A DNA stretch of 6,417 nucleotides from Alphaproteobacteria bacterium (GTDB taxonomy: Bacteria > Pseudomonadota > Alphaproteobacteria > ATCC43930 > CGMCC-115725): positions 1 to 6,417 of the forward strand of contig JAFAWI010000195.1 in assembly GCA_019241915.1 (NCBI GenBank). The letters are read 5' to 3'. Both the position numbers and the translations under genes were made by a program. The notes under the pieces are model-generated. The model did no database searches, was not told the DNA's origin, and saw only the letters and a list, made by a program, of their open reading frames with translations. Positions 1 through 5,034 of this stretch are shown here, in pieces. Numbering within the stretch: position 1 is the first letter of the stretch; each line of letters opens with the position of its first letter.

Positions 1-380
1 ACAAAATCGGCGGCGATGTGACCATCCGCGGCGTAGGCGGCGATCCACTTGCGAAGGCTGTGGTACATCACGCTCGGCGCGACAATGCGCGCGCCAAGCG
101 GCAACGCGCGAAACACCGTCGTCGCCGCGGCCATTCCCGAGGCCGTCACCAGCGACGCCGCGCCGGCTTCGAGCGCGGTCAGCACCGCCTCGGGCTGGTC
201 GTAGCCAGGATTGTCGGCGCGCGCGTAGTTGCGGCCGCGGCGATACTGGTTGTCCGGGTCGCGGATATAGGTCGTCGCCGGCTGTAGCGGCAGCACCACG
301 GCGCCGGTCGCGGCATCGGTCCAGCCGAGGCCTTGCGCGGCAAGTGTGGCGGGATGCGGCGGCGGGCGGTTGGTCTGCAT
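1..380 (-). CDS. Cys/Met metabolism PLP-dependent enzyme (cystathionine gamma-synthase family), N-terminal part
   Basis: This gene is cut by the left edge, so only about 127 N-terminal residues are visible. Family landmarks are clear. YARADNP (residues 52-58) matches the YSRxxNP motif that holds the PLP phosphate of the neighbouring subunit. EAGAASLVTASGMAA (71-85) matches the SGM loop that binds the cofactor phosphate. VMYHSLRKW (104-112) has a Tyr where the family has its PLP-stacking Tyr. Enzymes of this fold make or break C-S bonds in the cytoplasm (cystathionine synthase or lyase, O-acyl-homoserine sulfhydrylase, methionine lyase). The catalytic Lys and substrate-specificity regions lie outside the window, so the exact reaction cannot be named. 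The start is supported by GAGG at 387-390, six bases upstream of ATG. A TATGCT -10-like element (410-415, minus) and a small hairpin (392-409) lie in the gap to the divergent DUF192 gene. Confidence 0.87.
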   Translation of the reverse strand, partial: MQTNRPPPHPATLAAQGLGWTDAATGAVVLPLQPATTYIRDPDNQYRRGRNYARADNPGYDQPEAVLTALEAGAASLVTASGMAAATTVFRALPLGARIVAPSVMYHSLRKWIAAYAADGHIAADF

Positions 381-418
381 CGTGGGCCTCAGCGGCGTTG
401 TGCCGCCGCAGCATAACA

Positions 419-447
419 TTGACGGCTCGCCGGCCGTGGCCTAGAGC
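419..447 (+). promoter_or_regulatory. Candidate sigma70-type promoter of the DUF192 gene
   Basis: TTGACG (419-424) is followed by a 17-base spacer and TAGAGC (442-447). The -35 matches consensus at five of six positions; the -10 is weak. Transcription would start about seven bases after the -10, which is the A of the ATG at 454. The gene has no convincing Shine-Dalgarno sequence, so a leaderless message is possible. This is inference from hexamers only. Confidence 0.38.
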
Positions 448-453
448 AGCCGC

Positions 454-903
454 ATGCTGCGCCGCCTTCTTCTCGCCCTGGCTCTGACGCTGGCGGCACT
501 TCCGGCTTTGGCACTGGAGGCGTTTCAAACTTCCGAGCTGACCGTCCAGACCGCAGGCGGGCCGCAGAAATTCCGCATCGAACTGGCGCTCACCGCGGCG
601 CAGATGGAGCAGGGCTTGATGTTCCGCCGCACCCTCGCGCCTGACGCGGGGATGCTGTTCGACTTCACGCGGCCGACCAATGTCACGATGTGGATGAAGA
701 ACACGCTGATCCCGCTCGACATGCTGTTTCTCGATGAGCGCGGCCGCGTCTTTGACATCCACGAGCGCGCGGTGCCGATGTCCACCGATGTGATCGCCGC
801 GAAAGGTCCGGCGCGCTACGTCGTCGAGCTGAACGGGGGGACCGCGGCCCGGCTCGGCATCAAGCCGGGGGACCAGGCGACGTCGCCGGCGCTCGCCAAA
901 TAG
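454..903 (+). CDS. Exported DUF192 family protein
   Basis: This is a small protein of 149 residues. Residues 1-20 form a signal peptide (RR near the start, a Leu/Ala-rich core, ALA before the likely cut), so it should be periplasmic. The rest is a complete DUF192 (COG1430) domain: MEQGLMFRRTLAPDAGMLF (51-69), then MWMKNTLIPLDMLFLD (79-94), and the C-terminal YVVELNGG with GIKPGD (122-140). The family is widespread and compact, and its biochemical role is not established to my knowledge, so I assign none. The ATG at 454 gives a textbook signal peptide. Only a poor purine stretch precedes it, and the candidate promoter places transcription start at the ATG itself. It is divergent from the PLP enzyme gene and convergent with the NRAMP gene, with one base between the stop codons. 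Confidence 0.93.
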   Translation: MLRRLLLALALTLAALPALALEAFQTSELTVQTAGGPQKFRIELALTAAQMEQGLMFRRTLAPDAGMLFDFTRPTNVTMWMKNTLIPLDMLFLDERGRVFDIHERAVPMSTDVIAAKGPARYVVELNGGTAARLGIKPGDQATSPALAK

Positions 904-924
904 GTCAGCCGCCCCAGGTGGCGA
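893..924. terminator. Weak inverted repeat across the convergent stops
   Basis: TCGCCA (893-898) and TGGCGA (919-924) are perfect complements enclosing 20 bases that contain both stop codons. With only one base between the two convergent genes, any terminator must overlap coding sequence, and this is the only symmetric candidate I see there. The stem is short, the loop long, and there is no T-run, so Rho-dependent or antisense-collision termination is equally plausible. Confidence 0.2.
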
Positions 925-2263
925 ACATCGCGACGACGCAAAGCGCCATCGCGCCGGTCGAAACCCAACCCAAAAGCCAAAGCGGCCGCGGCAGCGTGAA
1001 TTCGCCCATGACCCGAGGTTGCACAGTCATCACCATCATCACGATCATCAGCGGCACCGCGACGACCCCGTTGATAACGGCGGTGTAAAACAGCGCCTTG
1101 ACCGGATCGATGCTGAAGAAGTTGAAGCCTACGCCGAGCAGGGTGCCGATCGCGATTGTCGCGTAGAACGCCTTTGCCTGGCGCGGTTGCTCGCTGAGGC
1201 CGGCCGGCCACCCCAGCATCTCTGCCAGTGCATAGGCGGCCGAACCTGCCAGGACAGGGATCGCCAAGAGCCCCGTACCGACGATGCCGAGCGCGAAGAC
1301 AAAGAACGCAAAATTCCCGGCGATCGGCCGCAACGCCTGCGCCGCCTGCTCCGATGTCTGAACGTCGGTGACGTTGTGCGCATGCAGTGTGGCGGCAGCC
1401 GTAACGATGATGCAAAAGCTGATGATGTTCGACAGCCCCATGCCGAACCAGGTATCGATGCGCATGCGCCGGATTTCGCGCCGCGCCTGCTCTGGAGCAT
1501 CGAGCAGCGGCTCTGCCGCAGGATCGACCCGCTCGTCCTCGGCTTCCTCGGAAGCCTGCCAGAAAAACAGATAAGGGCTGATCGTCGTGCCCAGCACCGC
1601 GACGGCGCTCGTCAGAAAGTCCGTCGTCCATTGAATGTGCGGGACGACGGTGTTGAACGCCACGTCACCCCATTGCACATCGACGATCAGCACCGTCGCC
1701 ACGTACGCAAAGAGCGCCAAGGTCAGCCACTTGAGGATCGACGCGTAACGCTGGTACTGCACAAAAATTTGGAGCGCAGCGCAGAACACCGCCAGAACGA
1801 CAACATAAACCTGCGCCGGACCGCCGACGACGAGTTTGACCGCCGCTCCCATCGCACCGAGATCGGCGCCGAGGTTGATCACGTTGGCGACGATCAGCAG
1901 CACGACGATAAAGCGCAACAACCAGGCCGAATAATGCTTGCCGACATTGGCGGCGATGCCTTGGCCCGTGACGCGGCCGATGCGCGCGCTGATCTCCTGT
2001 ATCGCCGCCATGAGTGGAAAGCTGAACAGCATCAGCCAGGTCATGCCATAGCCGAACTGCGCGCCGACTTGGGAATAGGTGGCAATGCCGCTCGGGTCGT
2101 CGTCGGCGGCGCCGGTGACTAGGCCAGGCCCAAGAATTGAGAGAAACCCGCGCTTTTTGCCGACGTCTCGGGGTCTCAGGTCGTGGAGCGCCGTCCAGCG
2201 CGGCCGCTGCCATCCGCGCTGCGTGGACAAGGATTCGCCGGCAAAACTCTCCCGCCGGTCCAT
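905..2263 (-). CDS. NRAMP (SLC11)-family divalent metal transporter, divergent metal site
   Basis: This is an inner-membrane transporter of 452 residues with about 11 hydrophobic segments, the NRAMP/MntH plan. TM1 reads GPGLVTGAADDDPSGIATYS (45-64) followed by QVGAQFGYG, aligning with the family's GPG...DPGN...GAxFGY. TM2 contains IQEISARIGRVTGQGIA (88-104). In canonical members TM1 Asp and Asn and a TM6 Met bind Mn/Fe. Here Asp56 remains, the Asn position is Gly59 (DPSG), and TM6 has TTISPY (226-231) in place of the MPH motif, so the Met is Ser229. A charged loop (237-271, EEAEDER and RREIRRMR) separates TM6 and TM7. The ATG at 2261-2263 overlaps the TGA of the upstream hydrolase (TGATG) and has no Shine-Dalgarno, implying translational coupling. 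The frame stays open about 62 codons further upstream, but that segment is antiparallel-frame noise within the hydrolase gene. Family is certain; substrate is not. Confidence 0.94.
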   Translation of the reverse strand: MDRRESFAGESLSTQRGWQRPRWTALHDLRPRDVGKKRGFLSILGPGLVTGAADDDPSGIATYSQVGAQFGYGMTWLMLFSFPLMAAIQEISARIGRVTGQGIAANVGKHYSAWLLRFIVVLLIVANVINLGADLGAMGAAVKLVVGGPAQVYVVVLAVFCAALQIFVQYQRYASILKWLTLALFAYVATVLIVDVQWGDVAFNTVVPHIQWTTDFLTSAVAVLGTTISPYLFFWQASEEAEDERVDPAAEPLLDAPEQARREIRRMRIDTWFGMGLSNIISFCIIVTAAATLHAHNVTDVQTSEQAAQALRPIAGNFAFFVFALGIVGTGLLAIPVLAGSAAYALAEMLGWPAGLSEQPRQAKAFYATIAIGTLLGVGFNFFSIDPVKALFYTAVINGVVAVPLMIVMMVMTVQPRVMGEFTLPRPLWLLGWVSTGAMALCVVAMFATWGG

Positions 2264-3162
2264 CACAAAAATTCGCGCAACTGGTCGAGGAAGGCGTCGA
2301 GCCGATCGTGGTGTACCCAGTGACCTGCCCGCTCGAACTCGACGACTTTTGCGTCCTTGAAATGGCGAATGCGGCCATCTTTCTCGGGGTTCGACGCCCA
2401 GCTCTCCTTGCCGTAAACAAGCAGCGTCGGACAGGCAATCCGCGACCACAAATCCTCGGTTTCGGCCTGGGTCATGCCGTAGGGCCGGTCGGCGCGCACG
2501 TAGTTGTCGAACTTCCAGCTATAGGTGCCGTCTTCGTTCTGGTTGACACCGTGCTGCGTCAGGTGCCGCGCCTGCTCCGGCGACAAGTGGCGGTTGGCTT
2601 CCTGCATCCGCTTCAGCGCTTCGTCGATCGAGCCGTAGCGCCGCGGCATCCGCCCCGATAGCGCTCGTTGCTCTTCGACCCAACGTTGCATGCGGTCGGC
2701 GATCGGCCGGCGAGCCCGCTCGACCATGACGCGTGGCGTGACCCCGAGCCCCTCGATCGCCACGAGCTTCCTGACGTTCTGCGGATAGATGCCGGTGTAG
2801 CGCAATGCGATCATTCCTCCGAGCGAGTGGGAAACAATCGTTACCGGCGAGAGTTCCTGCTGGTGGATCAATTGGGCGAGGTCGTAGATGTAGGCGGCCA
2901 TCGAATAGCTGCCGTCGGGCGACCACTGGCTGTCGCCATGACCGCGCAGATCGGGGGCGAGAATGTGCCAGTCGTGGCGCAGCGCCTGGGCCACCCAGTC
3001 CCAGTTGCGGCAATGATCTCGCCCGCCGTGAACGAGCAGCAAGGGCGGTGCGCCGGGGTTGCCCCAATCGACGTAATGCAGCCGCAGCCGCTGGGAGAAA
3101 TAGATGCGCGACGTGGGACCGTAACTGCCGGCGTCGCCGGCTCCTCGACGCGGCGCGGCCAT
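2263..3162 (-). CDS. Alpha/beta-fold serine hydrolase, first gene of operon with NRAMP transporter
   Basis: This is a complete cytoplasmic hydrolase of 299 residues without a signal peptide. In order it shows LLLVHGG (41-47, oxyanion loop after beta3), APDLRGHGDS (69-78, beta4), the nucleophile elbow SHSLGG with Ser113 (111-116), and AGHWVHHDR (279-287) with catalytic His281. The acid is less obvious. The usual GxxD after beta7 reads GKES (251-254), so Glu253 or Glu137 in AIEGLG (135-140, after beta6) may serve. The cap region is about residues 141-240. The substrate cannot be predicted; esterase, lactonase or SERHL-like hydrolase are all possible. The start at 3160-3162 has GAGGAG at 3168-3173 with a five-base spacer. 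The TGA overlaps the ATG of the transporter gene, so both proteins are made from one message. A strong hairpin sits 27 bases upstream of the start, suggesting control of expression in the leader. Confidence 0.93.
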   Translation of the reverse strand: MAAPRRGAGDAGSYGPTSRIYFSQRLRLHYVDWGNPGAPPLLLVHGGRDHCRNWDWVAQALRHDWHILAPDLRGHGDSQWSPDGSYSMAAYIYDLAQLIHQQELSPVTIVSHSLGGMIALRYTGIYPQNVRKLVAIEGLGVTPRVMVERARRPIADRMQRWVEEQRALSGRMPRRYGSIDEALKRMQEANRHLSPEQARHLTQHGVNQNEDGTYSWKFDNYVRADRPYGMTQAETEDLWSRIACPTLLVYGKESWASNPEKDGRIRHFKDAKVVEFERAGHWVHHDRLDAFLDQLREFL

Positions 3163-3167
3163 CAGTG

Positions 3168-3173
3168 CTCCTC
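3168..3173 (-). promoter_or_regulatory. Ribosome binding site of the hydrolase-NRAMP operon
   Basis: GAGGAG on the minus strand lies five bases before the hydrolase ATG and fixes that start. It falls between the start codon and the large hairpin at 3189-3222. No equivalent site precedes the transporter gene, so this site probably loads ribosomes for both genes. Confidence 0.75.
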
Positions 3174-3188
3174 GCCCCCAAACGGCAA

Positions 3189-3222
3189 GACCCCCGCGCG
3201 CATCAAGGCGTCCGCGGGGGTC
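3189..3222 (-). terminator. Strong GC-rich hairpin just before the hydrolase RBS (terminator or attenuator)
   Basis: GACCCCCGCG (3189-3198) pairs perfectly with CGCGGGGGTC (3213-3222); an inner CGC/GCG (3199-3201 with 3208-3210) extends the stem with a two-base bulge and a six-base loop. On the minus strand it is followed by TTGCCGTTT, moderately T-rich, whereas the plus side is not T-rich. That orientation fits a minus-strand intrinsic terminator. The hydrolase start lies only 27 bases downstream, so transcription entering from above would have to read through it, the geometry of an attenuator. Confidence 0.5.
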
Positions 3223-3264
3223 GCATATGCGAAGCTTGACTTCGCTCCCGGCATCAAAGCCGGG
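3221..3264 (-). repeat. Cluster of three short inverted repeats
   Basis: Three symmetric elements lie side by side. TCGCATATGCGA (3221-3232) is a perfect 12-bp palindrome. GCGAAG (3229-3234) pairs with CTTCGC (3240-3245) around a five-base loop. CCCGGC (3247-3252) pairs with GCCGGG (3259-3264) around ATCAAA. The first two overlap and cannot all form at once. They could be stems in a leader RNA, an operator, or part of a dispersed intergenic palindrome family. Confidence 0.5.
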
Positions 3265-3336
3265 CTAAATCTTGGACTTGGCGCTCTGTTGCCGATGCCA
3301 AGGGGTCGGCAACTGGCGCATGCCCGGCGGAGTCAT
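3265..3336 (-). CDS. Possible 23-residue leader peptide, very uncertain
   Basis: An ATG at 3334-3336 opens a 23-codon frame, MTPPGMRQLPTPWHRQQSAK plus SKI, ending in TAG at 3265-3267. GAGGAGGG lies upstream at 3348-3355, but the spacing of 11 bases is longer than ideal. The stop directly abuts the CCCGGC hairpin (3247-3264). A short frame with a Shine-Dalgarno upstream of stem-loops is the form of a leader peptide, but there is no run of a single amino acid codon to suggest classical attenuation. No homology is recognised, and chance is the simplest alternative. Confidence 0.15.
   Translation of the reverse strand: MTPPGMRQLPTPWHRQQSAKSKI
3281..3319 (-). repeat. Stem-loop with a competing alternative pairing
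   Basis: GTTGCCGA (3288-3295) pairs perfectly with TCGGCAAC (3306-3313) across a ten-base loop, and outer GCGC (3281-3284) can pair with GCGC (3316-3319). A second, mutually exclusive helix is available: CTTGGC (3277-3282) with GCCAAG (3297-3302). Switchable helices upstream of a terminator-like hairpin are typical of regulatory leaders, though chance pairing in GC-rich DNA is common. Confidence 0.4.
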
Positions 3337-3347
3337 GTTCGCGAACA
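3336..3347. promoter_or_regulatory. 12-bp perfect palindrome TGTTCGCGAACA
   Basis: This is a perfect palindrome at 3336-3347, about 175 bases before the hydrolase start. Its length and symmetry suit a dimeric repressor site. It is not the alphaproteobacterial LexA box, which is a direct repeat GTTC-N7-GTTC. No regulator gene is present in the window to pair with it. Confidence 0.3.
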
Positions 3348-3531
3348 CCCTCCTCTTGCAGTTTCCGGGTCCGCCGCAACGCCCCACCGCGGTTCGGCGA
3401 GGCGCGTTGACGACAATCTGCATCTGGGCCTTTGGCCGCCCGGCGTCAAGCCGATTTTCGCAGGAAATTTGCGACCGCAAAAAGCCCTTTCGCGACGGTG
3501 GTTTACCCCTTGCCCACAAACGCTCGGCGGT

Positions 3532-4899
3532 TCAGCGGCACAACCCCGGGTCTTCGGCCGTACCGAAATCGTGCCACAGGCAGCGCGCCACCTCGATCGA
3601 GCTGAGCGAGGTGTTGGCGAGCGTCTTCCTCGCCTCGGCATTGTCGAGCGACCCGCCGACATGAAAGGTTTCATGCAAGCCGGCGGCGTCCTTGTCGCCG
3701 TCGAGCGCGTAAGCCTTGAGCAGGAAATGCCGCGTCGCCGCGCGCGGATCGCCGATTTCGACGATGTCGGTAACCACCATCCGTTTGATCCCCTTCCCGT
3801 CCGGTTCGAGCACGAGCGGCTCGGTTATTGCCACCGGCTGACCGCGCGCCAGGTTGTGGCCGGTCGCGATCAGCGACCAGCCGGCATAGATGTCGTCGCT
3901 GATGCCGGTCACCTGCAGCGCCGGCAGCAGACCGCCGCCGCCCGCCGACACGCCACGGATGGCCGGCGCGGCCGCGGGCGGACCGGGCGGACTTCCCGCC
4001 GGATTGGTCCCCGACGGATTGACGCTTGCCGGATTATCGGTCGGGGCTGGCGGCGACGCAGCGGCCGTCGACGGCGGGTCGAGCGATGCCGAAGCCGCCG
4101 GTCCGGAATCGGCGTTTGCGGCGCCGGCTAGGTTGGCGGCAGCAGGCTGCGCCGGCACGGCAGCGGTACGAGCCGTTTCGCCCAAGCCCTGCCCCGAGAC
4201 GCGGAACTGGATCGCCGGCCCACCGTGGCTGACCGGCGACGGCGGCTCCCATTCCTGTCGCAAAATGCGCATCAGGTCGCTTTTGCCGGCGCCCGCCTGG
4301 CGGCCGAAACCGAGCGGCCCCTCCCCCACAGCCGCCGCAACTTCCCGCGGGGTCACATCCGAAGCGTAAAGGAACAGCGACAGCGCCCGCTGCCGCGGCG
4401 GCAGCGATTCGAGCCACTGATCGATTTCCTGCGAGGACAGCTCTTCGGACAGGTCGGCGGCGGTGAGCTGGTCGGGACGCCGGCGCGGATACTGGCTATC
4501 GCCACCGTTTTTTTGCGCGGTCTCGAAATCCTGCAGCACCCTGGTAGTGGCGTCGCTGATCATCTCGATCGCCATGGTCAGGCGCTTGGCCGAATCCTCC
4601 GCGGTCAATTCGGGGCAGTCTTCGATCATCGCATCGAGCGAGTCCTGAACGGCGTCGTCGATGACGTCAGGTCGGAACTCGGCGCCGCGGTAGCGGATCG
4701 TCGCCCGCACCGCGAGGCTGATCATGCCGTAGAGCCGGTCTTCTTCGTTCGTCCGCAAGGTCTGGCTGCAGAGCCGGTCGATCAGTTGCACGGTTTGCGG
4801 TGTGATCTGGGCGCGCGCCGGGCCGGACACGGCCGCCGATAAGCCAATCAGCGCCGCAAGCGGCAACAGCAACCGGACAGACCGACGCGCGTGATCCAT
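3532..4899 (-). CDS. Exported protein with ECF sigma-factor-like N-terminal domains and a Pro/Ala-rich linker
   Basis: This 455-residue protein is not a family I recognise. Residues 1-30 are a clear signal peptide (MDHARRSVR, then a hydrophobic core, ending ARA before Gln31), so the rest should be periplasmic or outside. Residues 35-125 resemble sigma region 2: a helical segment, then DVIDDAVQDSLDAMIEDC (78-95), like the ECF [ED]DxVQD helix. Residues 155-215 resemble sigma region 4: LESLPPRQRALSLFLYAS (163-180) then DVTPREVAAAVGEG (181-194), the LPxRxR...EIAxxLG pattern. The recognition-helix part (195-212) diverges into GPLGFGRQAGAGKSD. Residues about 241-313 are a low-complexity Ala/Pro/Ser/Gly linker. 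Residues 315-455 form an unknown, probably beta-rich C-terminal domain. Four Cys (44, 95, 440, 454) could form disulfides. The start at 4899 has GGGGGAAG about six bases upstream; the frame stays open further upstream but without merit. It is divergent from the MetX-like hydrolase. Confidence 0.9.
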   Translation of the reverse strand: MDHARRSVRLLLPLAALIGLSAAVSGPARAQITPQTVQLIDRLCSQTLRTNEEDRLYGMISLAVRATIRYRGAEFRPDVIDDAVQDSLDAMIEDCPELTAEDSAKRLTMAIEMISDATTRVLQDFETAQKNGGDSQYPRRRPDQLTAADLSEELSSQEIDQWLESLPPRQRALSLFLYASDVTPREVAAAVGEGPLGFGRQAGAGKSDLMRILRQEWEPPSPVSHGGPAIQFRVSGQGLGETARTAAVPAQPAAANLAGAANADSGPAASASLDPPSTAAASPPAPTDNPASVNPSGTNPAGSPPGPPAAAPAIRGVSAGGGGLLPALQVTGISDDIYAGWSLIATGHNLARGQPVAITEPLVLEPDGKGIKRMVVTDIVEIGDPRAATRHFLLKAYALDGDKDAAGLHETFHVGGSLDNAEARKTLANTSLSSIEVARCLWHDFGTAEDPGLCR

Positions 4900-4958
4900 G
4901 CAACTTCCCCCAAAGGTGCGGCGCGACTGTTGCGCAATCGTCTTGCGTGAACAAGCGT

Positions 4959-4970
4959 CTGCACGTGCAG
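4959..4970. promoter_or_regulatory. 12-bp palindrome CTGCACGTGCAG at the centre of a divergent promoter region
   Basis: The perfect palindrome lies within a few bases of the midpoint of the 135-base gap between the sigma-like exported protein gene and the MetX-like hydrolase gene, roughly 60-65 bases from each start. That is where a shared operator would sit. TTGCGCAA (4930-4937) is a second, shorter palindrome nearby. No cognate regulator is visible. Confidence 0.33.
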
Positions 4971-4995
4971 CCGGCGAGCTGCCCGGCCGAGCGGG

Positions 4996-5024
4996 TTGCG
5001 CGGTCCGCGCGTCGCCCCTAACCT
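4996..5024 (+). promoter_or_regulatory. Candidate promoter of the MetX-like hydrolase
   Basis: TTGCGC (4996-5001), a 17-base spacer and TAACCT (5019-5024) form a plausible sigma70-type promoter. Transcription would begin near 5031, leaving a three- to four-base leader before the ATG at 5035. There is no Shine-Dalgarno sequence, so leaderless or near-leaderless translation fits. The same arrangement occurs at the DUF192 gene. Confidence 0.33.
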
Positions 5025-5034
5025 TGCACCCCGC

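Larger units (their letters stand above)
3163..3531. other. Gene-free structured region upstream of the hydrolase-NRAMP operon
   Basis: This is a 369-base gap between two minus-strand genes with no recognisable protein or tRNA. It contains a series of perfect inverted repeats in its operon-proximal half (3189-3347), described separately. The distal half (about 3350-3531) is less structured. It has the near-palindrome TTTGCGACCGCAAA (3468-3481) and, read on the minus strand, a weak hairpin GCGAAA/TTTTGC with a GGGCT loop about 50 bases past the stop of the upstream gene, a possible terminator. A minus-strand TTGACG occurs near 3446-3451 but its -10 partner is poor, so I do not call a promoter. 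Either a long regulatory leader or simple intergenic sequence with repeats could explain the region. Confidence 0.6.

Noticed and set aside
18..287. Arg-rich plus-strand frame at the left edge
   Set aside because: The minus strand here encodes the PLP enzyme with YARADNP and SGM motifs; the plus frame is its shadow.
1019..2122. Long plus-strand frame starting with a His-rich stretch
   Set aside because: The His run is the complement of Met/Val/Ile codons in a transporter membrane helix (MIVMMVMTVQ). The opposite strand encodes a full NRAMP protein with family motifs, so this is a shadow.
2264..2449. N-terminal extension of the NRAMP protein
   Set aside because: The added residues are basic and non-family, lie inside the hydrolase gene, and the ATG at 2263 overlapping its stop gives a normal NRAMP N-terminus.
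3336..3347. SOS (LexA) box
   Set aside because: The element is a palindrome, GTTCGCGAAC in core, whereas the alphaproteobacterial SOS box is a direct repeat GTTC-N7-GTTC; no SOS gene is nearby.
3163..3531. A tRNA or known small RNA in the large gap
   Set aside because: I looked for a T-loop GTTCRANNC with acceptor pairing on both strands and found none. The GTTCG occurrences lack the following pattern. I also could not match a known riboswitch core.
2668..4131. 487-codon plus-strand frame
   Set aside because: It crosses the antisense of the hydrolase, the intergenic gap and the sigma-like gene with Arg/Pro-rich noise and no motif. Long open frames arise readily in this GC-rich DNA.
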